Part shown: positions 54,753 to 64,000 of the stretch, one piece after another
How the letters are laid out: each line of letters begins with the position of its first letter
Position numbering within the stretch: the first letter of the stretch is position 1
Origin: Icerya purchasi
Lineage: Eukaryota > Arthropoda > Insecta > Hemiptera > Monophlebidae
Length of the DNA: 64,000 bases
Direction: 5' to 3'
NCBI GenBank assembly: GCA_039619475.1
Contig: CM077115.1
Coordinates: 493,355,352-493,419,351, forward strand
Program-made: the position numbers and the translations under genes
The notes under the pieces: model-generated
Told to the model about the DNA's origin: nothing
Seen by the model: only the letters and a program-made list of their open reading frames with translations
Databases searched by the model: none

Positions 54753-56380
54753 GTTGTTTTACGTCACCATGAATAACTTGGGACCTCCACCCTCCATAAT
54801 TTTCACCACAAAAATGCTTTATTTAGTATAATAAACAATCATTAATATTTATACACATCAATGATACTCTACAAGTTCCAATAAAGGATCCATGCATCTA
54901 TTTGATAGCATAAATACCGTCATTAACTTTTCGTTATTTACTAGTATCTATAAATAGCAGCTCTAATGTAATACATTAATATCACTCCAATTACGCCTAC
55001 TGTTATTTAATAGTTTTATGCTATGTGGACTAAAAGTTAATTAAATTAATCTCTTTTAAATTATAGTCTATATTTATGTCTAATTTTAGGAATAATTTGA
55101 AGAATTCTACCGAGGCATAAGGATAAACAATCACCACTAGAAATAATTAGAAACAATTTTCTACATCAATTCTCTTCCTTGCCACTGACGTCTATAAGGG
55201 ACAAATATTCGAAGTAATAAAGTTTTCTGTTTCTTAATCTTTCCACTAGCTCCGAGAAATCTTGCCTTTGTGTCTCCAGTTCATAGACATCGTTAATCAA
55301 ATAAGTGATAATAGTATCAGTTGCTGAACAAATGGCATGAAATCATCATCATTATGCTACAAATTCTGATCGAAAATAATCGCCTGCGGCAATGTTATTC
55401 AATTTACTGAGTATCTGTTGTAAATGAGTCAGAAGTCGACAATCGTTACAGAGTCTTAAATCTGGATCACGATTCTGCTGAAACAATCTCTTTTAATTCT
55501 TGGGGAATTAACGACTGTCTCCCTGATCTGCGCGGCTAGGCATTTGTTTACCAGATGGAAGTAAGTGAACCAGTAATTAAGCTTCATCTTTGTTACAGCA
55601 TAAATGATCTAGATGCGGGTCACCCTCTTTTGGGCGTGATCGATCAGGCGCAAATCTATCGGGCGCAGGCGAACTCAGACCTTTTTACAGACTATCTACA
55701 GTGATTTTCAGGTATCATCCGTTAGACGTTATCATCTGTGTTAGTGAGAAACACGATTTGCCAAATACTGCTATCAGAAATTCCGTCCAAAAAATACCAT
55801 TCTTCGTTAACAATTTAGTTTTTCCGCGACCGAGCTCTGAAGTGCCTACTTTTACACAATCATTAATAAAATAAGTGTACAGCATTGTCAAACAGATCAA
55901 ATTTTCATTCGGATTTTCAAGCCTAGTACTATCCCGTGGGTCTCATGTGAAGGGGGAGGGGAGATAATTAAAAAATACTTTTTTGGTTCTCACTTTTAAA
56001 ATTTTTTAAAAAGTCTATGTTTTCTTTTTGTTTTACATATTTTACTTTTGCAAGTGAACAGCAAAAAATAAAAGTCGACATGAAAAAACTAAGATAAATG
56101 GTATGATATCAGAAATTATTACACTAGGCGATACCTTGCCCAGTTGGCAGTCATCATACATTGAATATTGGAATGAATAAGAAATAAAGATCACATATAA
56201 TGAAATATTATTTATTACTAATAGATAAAGTTACAGGTATGTGTACGTATAAACATTAAACTAAATACATATTTAATGAGAAATTTGTTGTTTATTTTCA
56301 GATAGTTTCTTAATATTAGGTTTATATTCCATGTTCATTAATTTAAGCAATGATATTATTATTAGCTATTTTATAGTAAC
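54753..56380. other. Interval with one related MITE end, no gene
   Basis: Mostly featureless AT-rich sequence. GTACAGCATTGTCAAACAGA and TTTTCATTCGGATTTTCAAG near 55,876-55,921 match the end of the short MITE at about 1,175-1,232, so a related copy ends here. Its other end is not obvious. Confidence 0.5.
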
Positions 56381-56388
56381 TAGTTATT
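56381..56388. repeat. Target-site duplication of the RTE-like LINE (left)
   Basis: TAGTTATT, repeated exactly at 59,875-59,882 after the 3' end of the element. Confidence 0.75.
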
Positions 56389-56905
56389 GGGGCCTCGCCC
56401 CAGGAAGTGTGACGCGCAATATAAAATTCACCAGCGAATTTCATAGCCTCTCCACTTCCACCCCAACACCTGCCTGCACGTGGCGGCCCTGCTACGTCGA
56501 TCAACCTAGTAGAAGTTTGGGTGAAAATCCCAGAGGGAAACCGGGTCGGTAAACCAAATGGTGTATGGGGGGTTTGAGAGGGGCAAATACCGAGTTCAAC
56601 TCGAGAAAGGCCTTCTCAGACTAGATAGGAACAGAGACAGGTTACCTACCCTAAGAACGGTGATAGGAGTTTTCTCTTAAGAAATCAACTGCGGCGTTCC
56701 ACAGCCTAGGAAATCAAGGTTACTGTCTCTGGTACAGGACAACAGCTGTTACTAGTACCTTCTTGGAGCTGAAGACAAATGATGTCGGCAAGGTCTAAGC
56801 TAGGACAATCGTACGGCGAAAATCACATACTGATTCATTCGGCTACGACACTGTGATGAGGAAAGCAAGGAGAAACTACCTCATTATTTCCCGAGTAATA
56901 GCACC

Positions 56906-58015
56906 GTGATGATAGAAGAAAGGAAAAGTATAAGTACCGGCAACGGAGCCCTGGATTTCCAGGGAATCGAGCCCGGCAGGAGAAGATGCAGGGCTTCTCA
57001 GGTCGTCAGCATGCAAAATCCCAGCGATTATGAATGGTTTAAATATGGAACATGGAACGTGAGATCGCTTAAAGCAGGAAAATTAGAAAACCTAAAAATG
57101 GAAATGGAAAGAATGGATATAAGTGTGATGGGAATAAACGAAGTCACGGAGCGGAGAATATCGATTTGTATACACTGGTGATAAAGCTAAGATTGCAGGA
57201 GTTGGAATAATTCTAAAAGGAGATTTAGGATGCAAAATGGAAAGTTGTTATCAAATAAGCAGCCGAGTAATTATGGTAAAATTAAAAACGAAACCAAAGG
57301 ACAAAATGGTAATACAAGTTTATATGCCAACATCAACATACTGTGATCAAATAATAGAAGAAACATATGAAGAAATAGAAGAAGCTTTAAAATACCTCAA
57401 AGGAGATGAAAATTTGATTTTAATGGGTGACTGGAATGCAGTGGTAGGCGAAGGCAAAGATGAATCAACTGTGGGAAATTATGGACTAGGCACAAGGAAT
57501 GACAGAGGCCAAAGATTAATAGAGTTTTACGAAAAACACAATCTCGTCATAACGAACACTCTGTTTACTAGTCATCCCAGACGAAGATATACATGGAAAA
57601 TGCCTGGCAATAAACGAAGATATCAAATTGACTATATAATGTTAAGCAATTCAGGAATCAAGTTAAAAATAGTTTGAGCTACCCCGGAGCTGGTGCTGAT
57701 AGCGATCACAACCTTGTAATCATGAAAAGTAAATGGAGATTCAAAAGAATAGAAAAGAAGTTAAAATTCAAATGGAACCCAAAACTACTGGAAAGTAATA
57801 TCATCAAAGAAAAATTTCAAGAAAATATGAACAAAAGGATGATAAATGGGGAGAAAGAAAGCACCATAGAAGAACAATGGAACAATATAAGAAATAGTAT
57901 AACTAATGCGGCGAATGAAATACTTAAAGAAGAAAATTTTCAAACGAGAAAGCCATGGATGACGGCAGAAATCATTGAGTTAATTAAAAAAAGGCGAAAT
58001 TTAAGAACCAATTAG
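56906..58015 (+). pseudogene. LINE endonuclease domain (frameshifted)
   Basis: Three frames in succession give YGTWNVRSLKAGKLENL, ISVMGINEV (E of the active site), VYMPTST, LILMGDWNAVVGEG (GDWNA block), RRRYTWKMPG...YQIDYIM and, after a shift, SDHNLVIMK (the terminal SDH). All APE-type catalytic blocks are thus visible, split by one-base changes near 57,160 and 57,665. Confidence 0.82.
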
Positions 58016-58344
58016 ACAGTAACGAACAAAACAAATATAAAGAAATAAGAAATGAGATAAATAGAAAAATAAGGAAAGCAAAAGAAGAATGGATGGACGA
58101 AATATGTAATGAAATAGAGGAACAACTAAGAGCTGGTAAATTAGAAAGCGCCTTCCAAACTGTCAAAAAATACTTCAGCGATATAAAAAAAGAGAAATAA
58201 CACTCTCAAAGATAAGAAGGGTAAATATATACATTTAATAAAAATGATAAACTTAATAGATGGCAAGAATATTTAGAGGAGTTATATAACGGCGAACCCT
58301 ACAAAAGCATTTTAGAAGACGAAGATGAAGTAGAAGCAGATAAT

Positions 58345-59826
58345 ATGGGTAAACAGATACTTAGAAATGAGTTTGACAGAGCTCTTAAAGACTTAAGGTC
58401 AAAAAAAGCACCAGGCATTGATGAAATTCCGGTGGAACTGCTGAAACATAGTGGAGATGGAGTCAAACAGAAATTGCACGATATGATAACGAAAAGTTAT
58501 GAAACTGGAGTTATTCCACATGATTTTCAAAGAAACGTAGTTATACCAATACCTAAGCGAGGTGGAACAGATGTGTGCGAAAATTACCGGACCATCAGCC
58601 TCAACGCGCATGCTTCTAAGATCCTCACCAAGATTATACAAAGGAGAATGGAAGGATACATAGAAGGATTTCTAAAAGAAGATCAATTAGGTTTTAGAAA
58701 AAAGATAGGAACTAGAGAAGCAATTTTAGCTTTAAGAACAATAATTGAAAAACGTGTAAGTAAAAATAAAACTACATACATAGCTTTCATAGATCTGGAA
58801 AAAGCTTTTGATAACATAAACTGGGTGAAAATGTTTAAACTACTAAAACACATAGGAATACCATGGAAAGACAGGCGAATCATTGAAGCATTATACAAAG
58901 ATCAAACAGCAGTAATCAAATGTGGTAAGAACATAAGAGAGGCCAAAATTAAAAAGGGAGTACGACAAGGATGTTCATTGTCTCCGATTTTATTTAATGC
59001 CTATATCGAAGAAGCAATAAATGAAGTTAAGCATAACATTAAATCTGGTATTAAAATACAAGGGGAGACAGTACATATGATTAGATTCACCGATGACATT
59101 GCTATGATCGCGGAAAGCCAAGAAAACCTGGAAGAGTCTCTAAGGAAAATGGAAAGCATACTGAAAGATAATTACCAAATGAAACTGAATACAAAAAAGA
59201 CGAAAATCATTGTATGCAGTAAGAAGCTGGAAATACTAAAACCCACTTGCATCAAACTAAATTCAGTACAACTAGAAGAAGTAAAAGAATTCCCATATCT
59301 TGGAAGTATTATCATTAAGGATGGAAGGAGTACTCGGGACGTAAAAGCAAGAATAATACAGGCAAAAATAGCATTTACAAAGAAGAAATCGATGCTAACT
59401 TCACAAGCAATATCAATAGATGAAAGAAAAAGATTCCTGGAATGTTTCGTTTGGAGCGTTGCACTCTATGGCTGTGAAACGTGGACATTATCAGCTATTA
59501 ATAAACAAAATCTGAATGCCTTTGAAATGTGGTGCCTGAGAAGAATGATGAAAATCAAGTGGACAGATAAAATTTCCAATGAAGAAGTACTACAAAGAGC
59601 CAAAACAAAGAAACGACTTTTAAACACAATTATAACGAGGCGGGACCAATTCGTTGGTCATATATTGAGGCACGATTCCCTGACGAAAACAATAATAGAA
59701 GGAGAAATATACGAAAAACAACCCATAGGAAGACCTCGTTATAAATACATGACACAGATTGTGGAGGACTTGGGATATAGTAGCTATGCAGAATTAAAGA
59801 GACTGGCAGAACGAAGAAAAGAATGA
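58345..59826 (+). CDS. LINE reverse transcriptase, 493-codon open frame
   Basis: RT blocks in order: KKAPGIDEIPVELLK, VVIPIPKRGG, ENYRTISL, DQLGFRK, FIDLEKAFDNINW (motif A), GVRQGCSLSPILFNAY (motif B), RFTDDIAMIA (motif C; FADD is usual, DD kept), FPYLGSII (motif E). The C-terminal part has GCETWTLSAINK, RRMMKIKWTDKISNEEV, FVGHILRHD and IGRPRYKYM. The catalytic residues are intact and the frame is long, but the upstream endonuclease is in other frames, so the natural polyprotein cannot be made. Confidence 0.85.
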   Translation: MGKQILRNEFDRALKDLRSKKAPGIDEIPVELLKHSGDGVKQKLHDMITKSYETGVIPHDFQRNVVIPIPKRGGTDVCENYRTISLNAHASKILTKIIQRRMEGYIEGFLKEDQLGFRKKIGTREAILALRTIIEKRVSKNKTTYIAFIDLEKAFDNINWVKMFKLLKHIGIPWKDRRIIEALYKDQTAVIKCGKNIREAKIKKGVRQGCSLSPILFNAYIEEAINEVKHNIKSGIKIQGETVHMIRFTDDIAMIAESQENLEESLRKMESILKDNYQMKLNTKKTKIIVCSKKLEILKPTCIKLNSVQLEEVKEFPYLGSIIIKDGRSTRDVKARIIQAKIAFTKKKSMLTSQAISIDERKRFLECFVWSVALYGCETWTLSAINKQNLNAFEMWCLRRMMKIKWTDKISNEEVLQRAKTKKRLLNTIITRRDQFVGHILRHDSLTKTIIEGEIYEKQPIGRPRYKYMTQIVEDLGYSSYAELKRLAERRKE

Positions 59827-59874
59827 CGTGATGCTACAAAACAATCCTCGGATTGATAACAAATGATGATGAAT

Positions 59875-59882
59875 TAGTTATT
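59875..59882. repeat. Target-site duplication of the RTE-like LINE (right)
   Basis: TAGTTATT, matching 56,381-56,388. Confidence 0.75.
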
Positions 59883-60206
59883 TTTGAATAACCCTTATTC
59901 CAACTGGTTACTAGTTACTACTAATATATAATATTTAATTCAATTTCAACTATTAGATTAACTGAATAAATTAGTTATTGATAGTTGATAACTAATTATA
60001 AAACGCGCACTACAGTGACACCGGTAGAGTTGTAAAAAAGGAGATTCAAATTTATTTAGTTTCTATGTATTTTTTTTTTTTTACATTTGAAGGAAACACT
60101 TATCGTAAACGAAATTTAATATTTATATTTAAATAATTTTTATTGTGAGTTTACAATGGTAACTTTAAGTTATAATATTCAAATATTGTATGACATGTAC
60201 TTCTTA

Positions 60207-60410
60207 GGCCTGGTTTACATGATGTGAGTTGGAGGGCGGGTTGACAATAACAGTTACTGTACTGCAGCAACTGCTATCGGTCAGCTACTGTCATGAAGTC
60301 AATTCAAAATATTTTGTTTTACTGTCCGCTCGCTTCATTCAATCATGTGGTTTTGTTAACGTTTTTATGTTTACATTCAATTTGGTTTAAATTTTAGAGT
60401 ACTCGTATTG
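60207..60410 (+). repeat. Harbinger-like element end, isolated copy
   Basis: It starts GGCCTGGTTTACATGATG after TTA, then GAGTTGGAGGGCGGGTTGAC, TCAATTCAAAATATTTTGTT and TTTACTGTCC. The first part matches the right end of the element at 54,150 and the second part matches the MADF upstream region (52,000-52,120), both reversed. It therefore preserves an end-to-MADF junction that is lost or rearranged in the larger copy. Confidence 0.7.
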
Positions 60411-61329
60411 CTATGTCGCTAGACTCCATTCGCAATGCTAAAAGGCTGCGGCGAACTAACGGGGGGCGGAAGGGACGGCCCGCCCCGGGCATCTGGTCCT
60501 GGGGGCCTCCAAACGCCTCCATGTTCCTTTGATCAAATCCTAAACAAAGCTTTAAAAATATGCTTAGTACCTATCTAAGAGGTGGTTTGGAGTTGGGAGG
60601 TCCCATACAAATATCATCCCATACAGATAAAGTACGAATAAATAAATACAACCTGTACCAGTAATTGACAATTTTTAAAATAAAATTACTACTACGGCTA
60701 ATCTTTCTAATGTCTATACAGTTTTCGTTCCAGTTTCACTTATGTATTGCACTTCGTATCTTTTTTACTATCCTCGGCCCTTTGTTAAAGGTTATCTTAT
60801 CATTATAGATAGTAATGTCCGTGCTTTCAATTGAAAGAAAAGTTTCAAAAGAAATTTATTTCACTGAAGTTATTGAGGAGTTCAGTGAAATGAAGACACG
60901 AAACACATATAATATGCTATAATAGCTACATACTTAATGAAAATAAAAACTACCCGTTACTTTATTTTTACTAATTGTTAGGATTCCGTATACATATAAT
61001 GTACGGAATCCTTATAAGATGGTACACAAATGACAAAAATATCAAATAAAAATCAATAATTCACGAACGGCTTGACTTATAAACTTCAAATTTGGAACAT
61101 AAATTACAATTAAAATTATCTTTAAAACGATCTATAACTTGAAGATGACCGATTATCCTGGGCGGCAAAAACCCCAAAAAACCGTCAAGAATATATAATA
61201 TGGTACATAAAACGACCTCAAAAATCACTTAAAAAATCATAACTCGTCACTAGATAAACCTATAACGCTGAAATTCAAAATATAAACTACAATTCAGGAA
61301 TACTTTCATAAAATAAAAAAATTACGGTA
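60411..61329. other. Interval with a short GC-rich patch, no gene
   Basis: A GC-rich patch near 60,455-60,515 (GGACGGCCCGCCCCGGGC) stands out in AT-rich surroundings and could be a transposon end, but I could not find its partner. The rest is featureless. A line of TTTGGAACATAAATTACAAT near 61,090 and a similar one near 61,280 may be very diverged units of the array that follows. Confidence 0.4.
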
Positions 61330-63325
61330 CAAAAGTTATGTAAAGTTGCCCAAAATTTCAAAAAACCGCAAAAAATGACGTGTCCCCCCCCCTTAGCGCC
61401 GCGAGTATTGTAGTTAAAAATTTTGAATGAGGTTAAAAATACGCACATACCCGTATATTTCTCTAGTTTGAAACATCCGGATTTCCATCTTTAAAACTGG
61501 ACCCTCGGGGCGACGAAAGCTCGAAATTTTGTAAAAAAATATTTTATTTTACAGGCATGCGATATATCGATGGAAAGATCGCTATTTATCAGGAACAAAA
61601 CCTTATATCATTTTCTTTATCAAAAAATTCAAAGTTGCCGTAAAGTTCAAAAAAGCGCGAAAAATGACATGTCCCCCCCCTAGCGTCGCGAATATTACCG
61701 ATAAAAATTTTGAACACGGTTAAAAATATGCGCTTCCACGTATATTTCTCTAGTTTGGAACATCCGAGTTTCCAGCTTTAAAATTGGACCCTCAGCGCAC
61801 CGAAAGCTCGAGATTTTGGAAAAAAATATTTTTTTTCTTGGGCTTGTGATATATCATTAGAAAGATCTCTATTATTTGGAAACGAAACCGAATTTCATTT
61901 TCTTAACAAAACTTTCAAAGTTGACGTAAAGTTCAAAAAAGCGTCAGCTCCAATTTGCGGCCTCCTCCTTGCGACGCGAGTATTACAGCTATAAATTTGG
62001 AACATGGTAGAAAATACGCGACTCTACGTATATTTTTCTGATTTAAGACAATCGGACCCCAACTGTAGAATGAGACCTGTGGGGCACCGAAAATTCAAAA
62101 TTTTGAAAAAAAATTTTTTTTTTCTTAGGTTTGTGATATATTATTACAAATATCGCTGTTTGTTGGGAACGAAAACGTATTTCATTTTCTTAACGAAACT
62201 TTGAAAGTTGCCGAAAAGTTCAAAATAGCGCGAAAAATGACTTTTTAGCCCCATAGCGAAGCAAATATTACAGCTAAATATTTTGAACACGGTTAAAAAT
62301 ATGCGCTTCTACGTATATTTCTCTAATTCGAAACATCCAGGTTTCCAGTTTTAAAATTAGACGCTTGGGGCGCCGAAAGCTCAAAATTTTGAAATAAAAT
62401 ATTTTTTTCTTCGGGTTGTGATATATTATTAGAAAGATCGCTATTCGTCGGGAACGAAACCGTATTTCATTTTTTTAACGAAACTTTCAAAGTTCCGAAA
62501 AGTTCAAAAAAACAAAAATAATTATGTATCTCTCCCCTAGCTCCACGAATATTACAGCTGAAAATTTTGAACGCGGCTAAAAACGTGCTGATCCCCTTAT
62601 ATTTCTCTAGTTTATAACATTTGGATTTTCAGTTTTAAAATTGGACCCTTAATGCGCCGAAAGTTCGAAATTTTGAAGAAAAATTTTTATTTTCCTGACG
62701 CATGTTATATACCGTTTGAAGGATGGCTATCTGTCGGGAAAGAAACTGTATTTCATTTTCTTAATTGAGCTTTCAAAGTTTGCTGAAAAGTTCGAAAAAG
62801 CGCGAGAATTGGTTTGTGACGCGAGTATTATAGCTAAAAAATTTGAGGAAAGTAGTAAATATGGGCATCCATGTATATTTCTCTGGTTTGGAACATCTAA
62901 GTTTCTAATTTTAAAATTAGTGGCTTGGGGGCTCTGAAAGCTCGAAATTTTGTAAAAAAAAAATTTTTTTCAATTGTATTATTATCGGAAAGAGCGCTAT
63001 TTTTTGGGAACGGACCCGTATTTCGTTTTCTTAACGAAACTGTTTGAAATTTACTAAAAGTTCATAAAATTCTGAAAAATGACGTGTAGCCCCGCTTGTA
63101 ATTTATGTATTGCAGTTCAAGATTTTGAACAAGGTTAAAAAAATGTGCGACCCTGTTTATTTATTTACTTTGGAACATCTAGGTTTCCATCTTAAAATTT
63201 AGAACCTTAAGCGCCGAAAGCTCGAAAGTTTAAAAAATAATATTTTTTTCCCGGTCATGATCGATGGAAAGATCGTTATTTGTCGAGAACGAAACCATAA
63301 GTTATTTCCTTAACGAAACTTTCAA
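61330..63325 (+). repeat. Degenerate ~285 bp tandem array, about seven units
   Basis: The unit landmarks recur in order: (C)GCGAGTATTACAGCT, AAAATTTTGAACACGGTTAA, TACGTATATTTCTCTAGTTT, GGAACATCC, TTTCCAGTTTTAAAATTGGA, GCGCCGAAAGCTCGAAATTT, GATATAT...AGAAAGATCGCTATT, GGGAACGAAACCGTATTTCA and TTTTCTTAACGAAACTTTCA. The cytosine-rich unit starts are near 61,395, 61,680, 61,975, 62,262, 62,538, 62,818 and 63,100, a spacing of about 277-295 bases. Units differ by 15-30 % by eye. No protein-like frame runs through several units. Confidence 0.8.
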
Positions 63326-63450
63326 ACCTTGATGTTCCAAACTTGAGAAATATATGTCAAAGCGCATATGTTTAACCCTGTTCAAAATTTTTAGCTGTAA
63401 TACTCGCGGCGCTAGAGGGGAGGAACTGTTTGAATTTTTAGGCAACTTTA
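63326..63450 (-). repeat. Inverted terminal unit of the tandem array
   Basis: Its reverse complement reads CCTCTAGCGCCGCGAGTATT, ACAGCTAAAAATTTTGAACA and TATATTTCTCAAGTTTGGAA, that is, the start of an array unit in opposite orientation. The array is thus closed by a head-to-head partial unit. Confidence 0.78.
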
Positions 63451-63475
63451 AAAGTTTCTAAATACGGTTCGGAAT

Positions 63476-63716
63476 TATGTTTAGAGACTCCCGTGGAACT
63501 GGCGTACGAATTTCGACTGTTACTGGTTGAATGTCGGATGGTAACATTATCTGTTGAAAGTTAATATCCGCACGAACGGATAATATTATTCCTCCACGCG
63601 CACAACTAGCAAGCATCGGATTTGATTCGAGAACTTTATAGTTTTTTAGTTTTAAATGTTGGTTTTGTTTTAAGTGGGTTTCTTGAATGCACGAAATAAA
63701 CAGGTTTGTTAATCGG
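63476..63716 (-). pseudogene. LINE endonuclease N-terminal fragment
   Basis: On the minus strand one open stretch reads LFISCIQETHLKQNQH, then YKVLESNPM, ARGGIILSVRAD and IQPVTVEIRTP. CIQETHL with GG...V.. is the start of the APE-type endonuclease of Jockey/I-like LINEs. Upstream (toward the window end) the frame is broken, and the element's remainder toward 63,450 is replaced by the array, so it is a scrap. Confidence 0.6.
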
Positions 63717-64000
63717 TGTTATTTTTCTTTTGGCTTTATCGGAATGCGAGATTGCAGCGATTTCTAGAATTTGGTTGGGATTGTTATAATTTGCGTTAGT
63801 AGTGTTAGTACAAGGGCTAAGAAACGGAACAGGATCGCAGGTTTCGGTTTGGTTATTTTCATTACGGCTTGTGTTAGTGTTATGAACTGTAATGAAAGGA
63901 ACGGACTCATCGCATCATTATTTAGGTGGTACGTCCGCCTGATGAAAAACAGATGCGAATAGTATTTTGATTTGTTAAACAATTTAACGCCCTATGCTAG
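63717..64000. other. Window edge, unassigned
   Basis: The region could be the 5' part of the LINE scrap (minus strand), since frames of about 70 codons run here, but none has a recognisable motif. Confidence 0.35.

Larger units (their letters stand above)
56389..59874 (+). mobile_element. Nearly full-length endonuclease/RT LINE (RTE-like)
   Basis: It begins GGGGCCTCGCCCCAGG, has a ~500-base GC-richer 5'UTR, an endonuclease region, an RT region and a very short 3'UTR ending in an ATGATGATGA-type repeat, then the TSD. The absence of poly-A, the short simple-repeat end and the single ORF are RTE-like traits, but the C-terminal domain (CETWTL, GHILRH, GRPR) also occurs in other clades. At least four frameshifts or stops (near 57,160, 57,665, 58,005 and 58,200) disable it. 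Confidence 0.85.

Overview
The window looks like an arthropod, most probably insect, nuclear genome. It is strongly AT-rich and has long non-coding stretches. One gene has clear GT/AG introns, and nearly everything else is layered transposable elements: Jockey-, I/LOA- and RTE-like non-LTR retrotransposons, hAT, Helitron, PIF/Harbinger, MITEs and foldback elements. I cannot fix the order or species, and I saw no tRNA, rRNA, CRISPR or prokaryotic operon.

Layout. 1-8 kb: remnants (Harbinger end, a 'CAGGGCTTGAAA' MITE, a LINE 3' piece, a DUF4371/hAT transposase relic, two palindromic foldback elements, a LINE tail). 8.2-12.9 kb: a four-exon minus-strand gene that I assembled from splice sites. 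It combines a C2H2 finger, a FAR1/FLYWCH-like zinc region, a MULE-type transposase core and a SWIM finger. 13.8-18 kb: two decayed LINEs. 18.4-24.2 kb: Helitron Rep/helicase relics interleaved with the 5' half of a Jockey element. 24,183-44,003: a ~19.8 kb DNA element inserted in that Jockey element. 44-46.3 kb: the 3' half of the same Jockey element. 46.3-50.7 kb: a foldback element, a LINE tail and a small intronless gene for a putative mitochondrial membrane protein. 50.7-54.2 kb: a Harbinger-like element with a MADF-domain ORF. 56.4-59.9 kb: an almost complete but frameshifted LINE with target-site duplication. 61.3-63.5 kb: a degenerate ~285 bp tandem array closed by one inverted unit. 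63.5-63.7 kb: a LINE endonuclease scrap.

The most unusual object is the 24,189-43,997 element. It has a 6-bp target-site duplication (TCGTCA) and termini AG...CT, the hallmarks of Polinton/Maverick elements. However, its inverted repeats are 9,741 bp each, with no net length difference and only about a dozen base differences seen, so the whole element is a palindrome around a 327 bp unique spacer. Each arm carries four genes or gene relics. Gene A resembles the N-terminal region of Polinton protein-primed DNA polymerase B. Genes B and C are paralogues of a protein family I recall from arthropod mobile elements. Gene D is a broken small gene. Genes A, B and C share a duplicated upstream module, and A and B also share an N-terminal leader. 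No polymerase catalytic core, integrase, ATPase or capsid gene is visible, so it is probably non-autonomous. Nonsense mutations in C and D are present in both arms, while one in A is present in only one arm. This orders the events: decay, palindrome formation (or homogenisation), insertion, further decay.
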